NCBI GenBank assembly: GCA_034670025.1
Contig: JAXMOE010000002.1
Span: forward strand, 186,001 to 250,000
Length of the DNA stretch: 64,000 nt
Direction of reading: 5' to 3'
Source of the DNA: PGYR01 sp034670025
GTDB taxonomy: Bacteria; Bacteroidota; Ignavibacteria; Kapaibacteriales; UBA2268
Below the pieces are notes generated by a model. It ran no database searches, was not told the origin of the DNA, and worked only from the letters and a program-made list of their open reading frames with translations. How positions within the stretch are numbered: the stretch's first letter is position 1; each line of letters starts with the position of its first letter. Shown here piece by piece: positions 43,106-52,198 of the stretch. The position numbers were made by a program, and so were the translations under genes.

Positions 43106-44608
43106 CTAAACTTTTTCGCCTTTTCTTTCTATCAAAATTAGTTCATCTACTCTGTTGGCATCGTCATTCCATCTTTTCAGTGGTGTCCTGGAAAAATCTT
43201 TTTCGTTTGTGTCAGGTATATGTAGGAAGCTAAAAGTCCTATCATGCCGAATATTAGCACTCGACAATTCAACTATAGGAATCCAGGTGCCAGTATTGTA
43301 GAACCATGTATTATCGAATTTATATTGTTCTGGATTGTGAGTGTGGCCATAAGTAACAATCGAATATGACTTGTTCTTCTCGATAAATTCTTCCGCATAT
43401 TTTTTAAGAGAGGAAGGTTCACCCAATTGGAAATATGCAACTATTTTAGTTAACAAATAAGATCCAAATAGTGTTGCAAACCCAGATATGAATTTTGTTA
43501 AAGTACCCGAAATCATATTACCACTTGATTCATCTGCTTCCAAATAGTTGCTGATAACTTCCCATTCGTACCCTATAAAAATTAGCAAAGGAATTAGTAG
43601 AGCCAAAGCAAAAGTTGCAAATTTTGAGAACATATAGGTATAGTAACGCTTGGGGATTATTCTAATCATAAACGGTATATGTTTAAAGAAGAACTTCAAC
43701 CCCAAGAAGAATTTTTCTCGAAAAAGCAAGGGGAGAATATTCTCCATTGGTCTAACATTGTCTATGAATGGGTAACTTAATTCTACTCTATTAATCAAGT
43801 ATCGATTAAGAAATGAGCCAAATGGGATATTAAGTTCTTCTTTATTATAAAGTGGATCGCCTTGCGGGCAGCTGAATTTGTCGAACAGATGACCGTGGGC
43901 AATATATACTTTGTTGTCTATGGTTACATCATTATCAACGAATAGAATATTAGGTAAGACTGCCGTTTTCAACGAATGCAAAATGTCATTCGGATTATCA
44001 CATATTAAGTTCGCCATTTCGAATCTGAGATAATCTCTAACAGCTTTGAAGTAAAATTCTAAATCGTGATTTCCTTTTGTAATTACAATTTGATTTCCTT
44101 CAGTTAGCCAGATAGCTAATGATCTAAAAAAATCGATATGCCCATATATTGCTTTATGAATCTTCCATACAGATTTGTAATCATTGCACTTCAAACCGAA
44201 TTCAATTTCTTTTTCAGAAATAGATTTCCCCAGTTCATCCACACTTTTTTCTATGCCAATTGTAGATAGTAAGGTCTGCCATTTGTATAGCTCGTATTGG
44301 TTTTGCGGATAATCTACTATTCTAAGAAAATCAATAAAATCCCCATTTATCACAAGAATTGCTTTCTTATCTAATGCGTTCAATTTTATATAATCTAAAA
44401 ACCGAGTGAAAGTACCATCGGCAAAATAATTTTCTGTACCAGCATATTTACCTTCTTTTCCTTTTCCGGCTGCTATATGAAAATCACTAATGACAATTAC
44501 TTCCTTGCCTTCGGAATCTATATTGCCACAATCCATCATATAGGGCTTAGCTGTGCCATTAGTCTCACAACTTGCTAGTAAGTCCGACACTGAGTTTGTA
44601 TTATTCAT
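43106..44608 (-). CDS. Calcineurin-like metallophosphoesterase with membrane insert
   Basis: 500 residues. Metal-binding motifs in order: D-x-H (SDFH, ~42-45), GDFID (~89), GNHD (~178-181), 'AHGHLFD' (~240), and GHTH (~422-425). Between the last two motifs lies an insert of ~150 residues with two or three membrane helices ('FATFALALLIPLLIFIGYEW', 'FISGFATLFGSYLLTKIVAYF'). All catalytic motifs seem intact, so it is probably an active phosphoesterase tethered to the inner membrane. Substrate unknown (phospholipid, nucleotide and other options). It starts three bases after the GMC-fusion stop. Confidence 0.75.
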   Translation of the reverse strand: MNNTNSVSDLLASCETNGTAKPYMMDCGNIDSEGKEVIVISDFHIAAGKGKEGKYAGTENYFADGTFTRFLDYIKLNALDKKAILVINGDFIDFLRIVDYPQNQYELYKWQTLLSTIGIEKSVDELGKSISEKEIEFGLKCNDYKSVWKIHKAIYGHIDFFRSLAIWLTEGNQIVITKGNHDLEFYFKAVRDYLRFEMANLICDNPNDILHSLKTAVLPNILFVDNDVTIDNKVYIAHGHLFDKFSCPQGDPLYNKEELNIPFGSFLNRYLINRVELSYPFIDNVRPMENILPLLFREKFFLGLKFFFKHIPFMIRIIPKRYYTYMFSKFATFALALLIPLLIFIGYEWEVISNYLEADESSGNMISGTLTKFISGFATLFGSYLLTKIVAYFQLGEPSSLKKYAEEFIEKNKSYSIVTYGHTHNPEQYKFDNTWFYNTGTWIPIVELSSANIRHDRTFSFLHIPDTNEKDFSRTPLKRWNDDANRVDELILIERKGEKV

Positions 44609-44610
44609 TT

Positions 44611-47600
44611 CTACATCCTCTTGATTGCTAATGAGCTAAGAGCCATTATAGTCCATTGTGGATTGATTGTTATCCCGGTTGGGAAGACTGAAGCATCACA
44701 AACGTATAGATTCTCAAACCCTTCTACTTTGAAATTATTATCAACCACTCTATTCTTTTTGTGTTTAGAATTATCTCCTATCATAATATTTCCTCCTTGA
44801 GGGTGTGCCGTTGTCAATCTCAGATCTTTCATTTCCAAAGGGTAGTCTTCGAAGTTGTTCAAAAATTCATCAATATCTCTATCATTAAGATTTATAGTTA
44901 CACCTGGCTCCATAGGAAGTGTGCATGACTTTGCACCAGCATTTTTACCAATGGAAAGAATAGTTTTGAATGCATATTTAATATTGTCCCTATCTGTGTT
45001 CCCTAATTCCCATTTGAATGCTCTACCATTGACCCAATCTGTTTTGAGCTCAATCGTACCATTTGGTTCTGAGCCAACAAGAGCTCCAAAATTCACCATA
45101 TATTCATACTTGTTCATCTTAGCTCTTAGTTTTTCAAAGTAAAATGGAACAGAAGCTGCAAAAGTAGCTGGTGGGTTGAAATAAGTTTCGAATACTGCTC
45201 TGTACTCTTTGTCAATTGCTCCATAAGTTATCTGAGAGCCATCGAAAGCTTTCAACTTTTCGTCAAATTCAAAAGCAACAGGAAAAGCAAAGTTGCAACT
45301 CATTTTCTTCCCAACATTTTTTGTGATTTCGCTTCTCAAGAGCAGGTGACTACTTGCTATAGTACCACAAGCGACAACTGCCGATTCGCTTATCTTCAAG
45401 TTTTTGTAAGTTCCAATATTAGTTCTTAGCAATAGACTATTGACTTTCCCATCTTTGTATTCAAACTTGACAGCTGAAACATTACAAACTATCTTTACCC
45501 CATTGGCCTCTGCCCAAGGAATGTATGTCTCTAACATCGAGCGTTTTCTCATTCTCTTGTTACCAAGGTTGTCTGCACCGTCACCCAAATGATTTCTCAC
45601 ATTTGCATTTAAAGATTCTTCATGTAATTTGTTATCTTCATTCGTATGACTATTATGACCAATAATACCTTTTTTGAATTTCTCTAATACTACTTGATTT
45701 ATAGCATTATTGTCCAATGTGTTAATCCCGATTTCATCAGCAATTGTCTTATATTCTTCGGAAAGACCATTCAAATCCAGATCATATTTATCAATCCATT
45801 GCTGTTCTATCTCGCCTGGCATTTCAAAACATATAGCATTATTAATTACAGTTGTTCCTCCTAAGCACTCACCTTGGAATACAGTCATATCAAACCTTTT
45901 AGTTTGTTGTATCCCACCTTCTTTATAAAGTTTCCTTACCATTTCTAATTCATCATCATTGAAATCTTGTAGTGGAGAATACCTTGGACCTCTTTCGATA
46001 AGAAGTATTTCTTTGTCAGGATATTTTTGTGCTAACCTGTAGGCAGCCACAGCACCGCCAGCACCAGAACCAATCACTACGTAATCAACTTTGTTGGGTA
46101 TCTCTTCTTCTTCTACAGGAGTTACTACTCTGTTGGCAACTAATGGTGGCATTCCTTCGGCTGATTGAACTTTATAATTTTCAGGAGACGTTGGGTTTTT
46201 CGGTAGTTTAGCAATATGCTCAAACGGTGGAGGAGATGTTGCATAATCTGACTGCAACCTGTCTCTTGCGTCAATTGGAACAAACCCAATACCTGATTTT
46301 GCTTTCAAGTTATTATAATGAGCCATAGTAATTAAAGCATGTACAGCTGTACCCAATTTGTAGATCAAATCCGCCAAAATTGGTATGTATGATTTAGCTC
46401 GTTCGTGTGGTGGACGAAGAATATACTTACGGAGAAAATACTTCCTGTTGTCCAAATCCATAGTTGAAAAGCTTGGATAAAACCCAAATACAAGATTTGC
46501 AAAGTTTTCTATTGACCAAAAAGGGAAGTTCAACAAGCCCCTTTTTCTTCCTCTTGTTGCACCTACGTGATTATCAATACTGATTAATACACTACTGTTT
46601 TCTTCGGGAGTGCCGTCATATAACGCTTCGTGCAACGCAATTACAGCTCTTGCGTTGGAGGGACTAAGGGCTTTGATAGAGTAATCGACATCGAAGTACA
46701 TTTTTCTTAGTATCAAAATTAATGCTACTACTCCGCCATCTATTAATACATTCACCATAAAATACCAATCTGTAGTGGTAGTAGTGCCAATACGCGTATT
46801 CACAAGAATATCACCGAACACAGAGCCAATCAAAAGCCATAATGCACTTACGATTACACTTACACCATAACCGACCAAAAACACTTTGTAAAGGTGCTTA
46901 CGAAGTGGTTTTCTGCTTGCAATTAAGAATGCTAAAAAGCTATATGTGGCATATTTGGTGAGTGTGTTACAAATTTGAGAATCTGGAAATCCATACACAG
47001 CAGCCCAACCAATATCACCTTCCAGAAATACTCTTGCACCGAAAATCAAGAGCACAATCAATCCGAGAATAGAACCGAATACATAATAAAATGTCTTCAT
47101 TAACCTATTGGGCAAAGAATAGAATGACGGATAGTTATTATCATCTTTAAGTAATTTTGATTGAGACTTATACTTAATCATTATATATATGAATAGAAGT
47201 ATAAGGACACCATCTACTATTGCTGAAGTCATCAGGAAGTCTTTGTAAGGTGCAGTGAATACATTGTCTGGAGTATTATAATAGTAGAAAAACAATGAAA
47301 ACACAGTAGATATCAGATGACCAAACATCAACACTAAGCTTGTGTGGAATCTTAGACTAATATTATAGGCACCAATAAAACAAAGAGTAGTCATAATTGA
47401 CAATTTTATTATAGTATTGATTGCCAAATTAGGATTCTCATATGTCATTTCTAACATAACTCTGAGCTGTTCTGGATACGCTGAAGTGCCAAGTAAGCCA
47501 ATTAGAACTAGTATCAGATAACTAAAATAAACAATGCCCAATATCCTAAGAATCCAATAACTGGCATCATAATTTGGTTTATTAATTGCTTCGAATGAGT

Positions 47601-48198
47601 TATTTTTATTGAATAGCTTAGAGTATAGTTCTCTTCTCTTTTTTGAGGGGGCTGATTCTTTGTGTTTAATACTCAACACCACTCTAGCTATCCACAAAGT
47701 TAAAGGCCCGAATACGAAGGAGTCTATAAGCCACGCAATTAAAATCTGAAGTATTGGAGCTAAACCACCTATAGGTCCATCGGGATTGTAAATCCATAGA
47801 GTTTCAATTCCAAACTGTCTATAATGTGACTCTAAGAATAAGTCCACTGGGATCATAGTTGCCATTAAAAGTAATAATATTAGAATAGAGCTTGATTTCC
47901 GCAGAAGAAGTACTAGTGGGAAATATACTGATGCAAGAATTGCACATTCTAAAAGGTAGTACCAATCATTTGGAATTAGTGCTACTTTGAACACAAAAAA
48001 GATGAGATAAAGAAAAATTGCTGCAGTTATAAATGATATGACCCAACCATAGACAAAGAGCTTTTTTGTAGTTAAATTATCCAATGGGTCATAACCATCA
48101 TACCCTTTTAAGTTAAATAATGAAATCATACCAGCTCCAATTATTAGTGTAACTACATAAGATAAGTGTTGCAAATTAATAAATATTAATTTTACCAT
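44611..48198 (-). CDS. Polytopic membrane protein fused to GMC-family FAD oxidoreductase
   Basis: 1195 residues. Residues ~10-500 contain about 13 hydrophobic helices with no family I recognise. Residues ~510-690 form a soluble linker, possibly with a gluconate-dehydrogenase-subunit-3-like helical part. From ~700 a GMC oxidoreductase begins: FAD motif GSGAGGAVAAYRLA, 'GECLGGTTVINNAI', and a C-terminus with the catalytic His in 'AHPQGGNIM', 'LYVCDASVFPTGI' and the Asn in 'NPQWTIMALSSLA'. GMC enzymes oxidise alcohols or sterols. A membrane-integrated electron path to quinone would make sense but is inference. The first gene of a three-gene operon. Confidence 0.75.
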   Translation of the reverse strand: MVKLIFINLQHLSYVVTLIIGAGMISLFNLKGYDGYDPLDNLTTKKLFVYGWVISFITAAIFLYLIFFVFKVALIPNDWYYLLECAILASVYFPLVLLLRKSSSILILLLLMATMIPVDLFLESHYRQFGIETLWIYNPDGPIGGLAPILQILIAWLIDSFVFGPLTLWIARVVLSIKHKESAPSKKRRELYSKLFNKNNSFEAINKPNYDASYWILRILGIVYFSYLILVLIGLLGTSAYPEQLRVMLEMTYENPNLAINTIIKLSIMTTLCFIGAYNISLRFHTSLVLMFGHLISTVFSLFFYYYNTPDNVFTAPYKDFLMTSAIVDGVLILLFIYIMIKYKSQSKLLKDDNNYPSFYSLPNRLMKTFYYVFGSILGLIVLLIFGARVFLEGDIGWAAVYGFPDSQICNTLTKYATYSFLAFLIASRKPLRKHLYKVFLVGYGVSVIVSALWLLIGSVFGDILVNTRIGTTTTTDWYFMVNVLIDGGVVALILILRKMYFDVDYSIKALSPSNARAVIALHEALYDGTPEENSSVLISIDNHVGATRGRKRGLLNFPFWSIENFANLVFGFYPSFSTMDLDNRKYFLRKYILRPPHERAKSYIPILADLIYKLGTAVHALITMAHYNNLKAKSGIGFVPIDARDRLQSDYATSPPPFEHIAKLPKNPTSPENYKVQSAEGMPPLVANRVVTPVEEEEIPNKVDYVVIGSGAGGAVAAYRLAQKYPDKEILLIERGPRYSPLQDFNDDELEMVRKLYKEGGIQQTKRFDMTVFQGECLGGTTVINNAICFEMPGEIEQQWIDKYDLDLNGLSEEYKTIADEIGINTLDNNAINQVVLEKFKKGIIGHNSHTNEDNKLHEESLNANVRNHLGDGADNLGNKRMRKRSMLETYIPWAEANGVKIVCNVSAVKFEYKDGKVNSLLLRTNIGTYKNLKISESAVVACGTIASSHLLLRSEITKNVGKKMSCNFAFPVAFEFDEKLKAFDGSQITYGAIDKEYRAVFETYFNPPATFAASVPFYFEKLRAKMNKYEYMVNFGALVGSEPNGTIELKTDWVNGRAFKWELGNTDRDNIKYAFKTILSIGKNAGAKSCTLPMEPGVTINLNDRDIDEFLNNFEDYPLEMKDLRLTTAHPQGGNIMIGDNSKHKKNRVVDNNFKVEGFENLYVCDASVFPTGITINPQWTIMALSSLAIKRM

Positions 48199-48376
48199 CC
48201 TAATTTAACAAAAAATCAATCAAACATCAAATAAATATCTATAATTATATATATAGTATATAGTAAATGAAATAGTTGACGAGTTCTGTATAAGTTACTA
48301 TTTGAATTTTTTCCATTTCTTTCATCTCTTGTTGCGTCCATTTCTCATTTTATTTCTTACTTACCTCTTAATCTAC

Positions 48377-48384
48377 TATATTTG
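48377..48384 (+). promoter_or_regulatory. Candidate -7 element for the glycosyltransferase operon
   Basis: TATATTTG matches TAnnTTTG 36 bases before the ATG at 48420. No -33 element at the normal spacing. Confidence 0.3.
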
Positions 48385-48419
48385 TACTTTACTATAGAAT
48401 AGCAAAAAATATAAACCTA

Positions 48420-49124
48420 ATGAATCCTTATTTATCTATTATCATACCTGCATACAACGAGTCAGACCGAATAAAGGCATCGCTACAAAAAGCTGTGGAT
48501 TATCTGGGCAATAAGGATTATGAGTATGAGATAATCGTCGCTGATGATGGTTCAACAGATGACACTGTTGAGATAGCTAATAATTTTCATGAGAAAGTAA
48601 GAGCTATTGCTTTACCAAAAAACACTGGAAAAGGTGCTGCAGTTCGTATGGGTATGTTAGAAGCGAAGGGTGAAATAAGAATATTCACTGATGCTGATTT
48701 CTCAACTCCAATCTACGAAATAGAGAAAATTATCTACTCACTCAAAAATAATTACGATGTTGTGATTGGTAGCCGTGCTCTTGACTATGATATGGTTAAA
48801 GAACATCAGCCATTTTATCGTGAGTTTATGGGTAAAACTTTCAATAAATTTGTTCAGTTGATGGTGATAAAAGGGATAAAAGATACTCAGTGTGGGTTCA
48901 AAGGATTCACTGCTGCCGCTGCTAAAGAGATTTTCAGCAAAGCAAAAATTGATGGATTTAGTTTCGATGTGGAAGCTCTTTATCTTGCAAAAAGAGCCAA
49001 TCTGAAAATTGATGAAGTGCCAGTAGAGTGGTACAATGACGACAGGAGTAAGGTTAATCCAATAACCGACTCCATTAGTATGCTTATAGAAATATTCAAA
49101 ATCAAAAAACTACATAGCTTTTGA
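48420..49124 (+). CDS. Family 2 glycosyltransferase, dolichyl-phosphate glucosyltransferase-like
   Basis: 234 residues of a GT-A fold: 'LSIIIPAYNESDRI', 'VADDGSTDDTVEIA', 'NTGKGAAVRMGML' and the metal-binding DAD in 'FTDADFSTP', followed by 'GSRALDYDMV', 'DTQCGFKGF' and 'GFSFDVEALYLAKR'. These features match the polyprenyl- or dolichyl-phosphate glucosyl/mannosyl transferase branch. There are no membrane helices, so it acts at the cytoplasmic face. Its stop overlaps the next start. Confidence 0.85.
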   Translation: MNPYLSIIIPAYNESDRIKASLQKAVDYLGNKDYEYEIIVADDGSTDDTVEIANNFHEKVRAIALPKNTGKGAAVRMGMLEAKGEIRIFTDADFSTPIYEIEKIIYSLKNNYDVVIGSRALDYDMVKEHQPFYREFMGKTFNKFVQLMVIKGIKDTQCGFKGFTAAAAKEIFSKAKIDGFSFDVEALYLAKRANLKIDEVPVEWYNDDRSKVNPITDSISMLIEIFKIKKLHSF

Positions 49125-50362
49125 TAAACCTCAAAGAATTACTTTCTTCTGACGAAGATAATATATGGCGAAGAAATCTGATTATTCTCTGCTTAGCCCA
49201 GTTCATAGCGCTTATAGGGATGAGTGGAGTTTTTCCGTTTTTGCCTCTCTACGTGCGTGATCTCGGTATTACTGACCCCGAAGAAGCTAAGTTTTGGTCG
49301 GGTATGGTGTTCGCTGGTACTTATATTTCTGCTGTTATTATGATTCCTATTTGGGGGTCGCTGGGCGATAAGTATGGACGTAAGTTTATGACTGTGAGAG
49401 CTATATTTGGTCTCTCGCTTTCGGTGGTGCTTATGGCTTTTGCCCAAGATGTCTATCAGCTTTTTTTCCTTCGTGTTTTGCAAGGGACAATGAGCGGTAT
49501 GATTGCCTCATCACTTGCGTTTGTCAGTGCTAACACTCCCGAGGAGAAGTCTGGTTTTGCTATTGGATGGCTGCAAAGCTCCATAGCAGCAGGGCAGGTG
49601 TTTGGGCCATTTTTTGGTGGTCTGATGGCTGATTTCTTTGGCGTACGTTATGTGTTTGTGATAGTAGGAGTGTTGTGTGCAGTTGCGGCTGTCATAGTAT
49701 TGCTGATGTTGGTGGAGAAGAATTTTGAACCGAGAAAAGACAAAAAGTATGGCATAGTCTGGAATATAAAGTATATTTTTAGAGAGAAAGTGTTCCTCCG
49801 ATTGATGATATTGATTGTGTTAGTTCAAGCGGGAGTTCAGTTTACAATCCCAATTTTCACTTATTTTGTCGAAGAAAAGGGTGCTCCAGAAGATTTATTG
49901 GCTACTGTGACAGGCGTGCTATTCGGTATTATTGCTATTTTCAATATTGCTTTTGCTCCGAAGTGGGGAAGAAGAAATGATGAAAAAATATGGCAAAAGA
50001 CCCTAAAAGTATCGGCAGGAATTGCTGGACTTATGTACTTATTGCATATTTTTGCTCCTAACTTCTATTATTTATTACCACTGAGGGCAGTGATTGGGGT
50101 GTTCTATGCGGCACTAATCCCAACTCTTTATTCAGCTTTGAGTAAAAGAGCTGCTCCACAGCAGAAAGGTGGAATAATGGGGTTGGCGTCGGGAGCAAAC
50201 TTACTTGGCTCATTGATTAGCTTCCTTTTGGCAGGAGTGGTTAGCTCTATGTTCACTATGGAAATGAATTTCATTATATCATTTGCGTTGTTGACTATTG
50301 TAGCGGTCATTTCTCACTTTTCGCCAATGGATAAGTATCAGAAAAAAGCATTGGCAAAATGA
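49121..50362 (+). CDS. MFS transporter
   Basis: 413 residues with 12 predicted membrane helices. The loop 2-3 signature is 'WGSLGDKYGRKFM', and the loop 8-9 counterpart 'FAPKWGRRNDEKIWQKT' is recognisable. It resembles drug/multidrug antiporters of the DHA1 type. Starts at TTG within TTGA, overlapping the stop of the glycosyltransferase gene, and overlaps the nuclease gene at its own end, so the three are coupled. Substrate unknown. Confidence 0.85.
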   Translation: MINLKELLSSDEDNIWRRNLIILCLAQFIALIGMSGVFPFLPLYVRDLGITDPEEAKFWSGMVFAGTYISAVIMIPIWGSLGDKYGRKFMTVRAIFGLSLSVVLMAFAQDVYQLFFLRVLQGTMSGMIASSLAFVSANTPEEKSGFAIGWLQSSIAAGQVFGPFFGGLMADFFGVRYVFVIVGVLCAVAAVIVLLMLVEKNFEPRKDKKYGIVWNIKYIFREKVFLRLMILIVLVQAGVQFTIPIFTYFVEEKGAPEDLLATVTGVLFGIIAIFNIAFAPKWGRRNDEKIWQKTLKVSAGIAGLMYLLHIFAPNFYYLLPLRAVIGVFYAALIPTLYSALSKRAAPQQKGGIMGLASGANLLGSLISFLLAGVVSSMFTMEMNFIISFALLTIVAVISHFSPMDKYQKKALAK

Positions 50363-51165
50363 AAAAGGTTGTGATTGGAATGGCAGTGATAATCCTAATT
50401 ATAATGGGCTGGATGATAAAAGCAGACAAAGATTATGAACCTGGTGATAAGGTTGGCAGCGAGTTAACCAAAACAGAATTTGTGTACAGCAAGGACATTG
50501 AGCTGCCGAGCTACAGAGAAGATATTGCTATCTTACCAAAGCACGGATTCACAGTTGGATTCATGAAGAAGTATAGGCACTCAGCTTGGGTTGCTTATAA
50601 GTTGGAATGTAGTGAAACAAAGGGCGATGTGGGCAGGAGTAATTATTTTCGTGAAGATGAGATCTTGGGCAAATACAGCCCATCTACTGATGATTATTAT
50701 GCTTCGGGTTATGACAAAGGGCATTTGGTACCAGCTGGTGATCTGACAACTGATTCATTGGCTATGTGGGATAGTTTCCTAATGTCCAATGTGTCGCCAC
50801 AAATCCCTGAGTTTAATCGTGGGCTGTGGAAGAGATTGGAAGGGCAGGTGCGCGATTGGGCTTGCCAATTTGACTCAGTATTTGTTGTCACTGGAGCTGT
50901 GCTGCACGATAGCTTAACGAGCATTGGCAAACGAAAAGTAGCTGTGCCTGATTATTACTACAAATCTATTCTCGTTTATGACGACAACACGCAATCTTCA
51001 ATATCATTTTTGATATATCAATACACCAAAGCAGATGAGCTACGGAGCTTCGTTGTCACAACTGACTCATTAGAAAGTGTGATTAATATGGATTTATTTC
51101 ACAACCTACCTGATAGCACCGAAAATGCTATTGAAAACAGAGTTGATTTTAATCTTTGGTTTTGA
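50359..51165 (+). CDS. DNA/RNA non-specific endonuclease (NUC1/EndA-like)
   Basis: 268 residues with an N-terminal hydrophobic anchor or signal (~4-20). The beta-beta-alpha-Me motif appears as 'YDKGHLVPAGD' (~118-128), with the catalytic His in KGH in place of the usual DRGH, and the Mg-binding Asn in 'FLMSNVSPQIPEFNRGLW'. 'VPDYYYKSILVYD' is the usual C-terminal block. Probably a periplasmic or secreted nuclease that scavenges nucleic acid. ATGA overlap with the MFS gene. Confidence 0.88.
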   Translation: MKKVVIGMAVIILIIMGWMIKADKDYEPGDKVGSELTKTEFVYSKDIELPSYREDIAILPKHGFTVGFMKKYRHSAWVAYKLECSETKGDVGRSNYFREDEILGKYSPSTDDYYASGYDKGHLVPAGDLTTDSLAMWDSFLMSNVSPQIPEFNRGLWKRLEGQVRDWACQFDSVFVVTGAVLHDSLTSIGKRKVAVPDYYYKSILVYDDNTQSSISFLIYQYTKADELRSFVVTTDSLESVINMDLFHNLPDSTENAIENRVDFNLWF

Positions 51166-51276
51166 GCTATATAAATCTAAATATATTTTGGTCGTTCAAC
51201 TTACAAGCAATAAAGTACATATTCATATATTATTCCTTATATTCAATCATTCAACAAATAACTTTCGGTAAATAGT

Positions 51277-52197
51277 ATGAAATATTTAGTACCTATTTTC
51301 TTATTCGCTTTTCTAATATCTAATGCAAAGGATATTGATTTGACAATTGAATATGACGGAATTGAGCGAGAATTAGCAATCCAAATCCCTGATGATTATA
51401 ATGCTAACAATAACTATGAGTTATTAATTGGAATCCACGGTTGTGGTCAGGATGCTTATAGTTATAGAACAGCACTTTCCGATTTAGCTAATGATAATAA
51501 CCTAATACTTATGTGTATAAACGCACTCGATGATGGGTCGCAATTAAATAAAATGATGGTTGACGAAAGGGCAAATATTATTCCTGCAGCTATTCAATAT
51601 TTATCTGAACAGTACACTATTGATGGTAATGGTGTATATCTGACTGGATTTTCTTGTAATGGAGCGATGACAATATTTCATGGTTTGAATAATCTTTACG
51701 ATTTTAAAGGTCTAATACCTTTCAATGCTTATTTGCCGCCACAATATGATGGAAAATATAATTTAGAGTCTAAGAAAGCTACTTGTTTCTGTTCAGGAAC
51801 GAGTGATGGGAATTATAGTAGAAACCAAGCTTTGTACAATCAATTAAACACAAATGGGGGAGTAACATTTTTTAACTCGATGCCTGGAATAGGGCATACC
51901 GTAAGTTTTCCAGGGTTTACTGATGAAATGCAAGAGTGTATTGATTTTATTAACCAAACAACTACAGATGTAGAAAGTGAAGACTCTGGGATTCTAATTA
52001 ATCCTAAAGTAGAAAATGGAATAATTATAATAGAAACAGAAAATAAGATTCAAACCACAAAGATATTCAATTTGTTAGGTGAACTAATTATATCATCCGA
52101 TCAAAGTGTTATAAATATTTCTCAATTAAGCACTGGAATCTATTTTATCAATGTATTAACTATTAATTCAGTAATAAGTCAAAAACTTATTATTTAG
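51277..52197 (+). CDS. PHB-depolymerase/LpqC-like secreted esterase with T9SS-like tail
   Basis: 306 residues with signal peptide 1-17. Alpha/beta-hydrolase: oxyanion 'IGIHGCGQDA', nucleophile elbow 'GVYLTGFSCNGAMTIF' (GxS in the PHB-depolymerase family arrangement GxSxGGxM), acid likely in 'SGTSDGNYS', and His in 'MPGIGHTVSFPG'. After ~230 a linker leads to a C-terminal T9SS-like domain ('KIFNLLGELIISS', 'STGIYFINVL', ending 'SQKLII'), although a clear YPNP motif is absent. It may hydrolyse polyester or feruloyl esters outside the cell. Monocistronic. Confidence 0.75.
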   Translation: MKYLVPIFLFAFLISNAKDIDLTIEYDGIERELAIQIPDDYNANNNYELLIGIHGCGQDAYSYRTALSDLANDNNLILMCINALDDGSQLNKMMVDERANIIPAAIQYLSEQYTIDGNGVYLTGFSCNGAMTIFHGLNNLYDFKGLIPFNAYLPPQYDGKYNLESKKATCFCSGTSDGNYSRNQALYNQLNTNGGVTFFNSMPGIGHTVSFPGFTDEMQECIDFINQTTTDVESEDSGILINPKVENGIIIIETENKIQTTKIFNLLGELIISSDQSVINISQLSTGIYFINVLTINSVISQKLII

Positions 52198-52198
52198 A

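Noticed and set aside
48330..48384. Full -33/-7 promoter for the glycosyltransferase operon using TTG at 48332
   Set aside because: The spacing to TATATTTG is over 40 bases, far longer than the 19-21 expected, so only the -7 element was kept, at low confidence.
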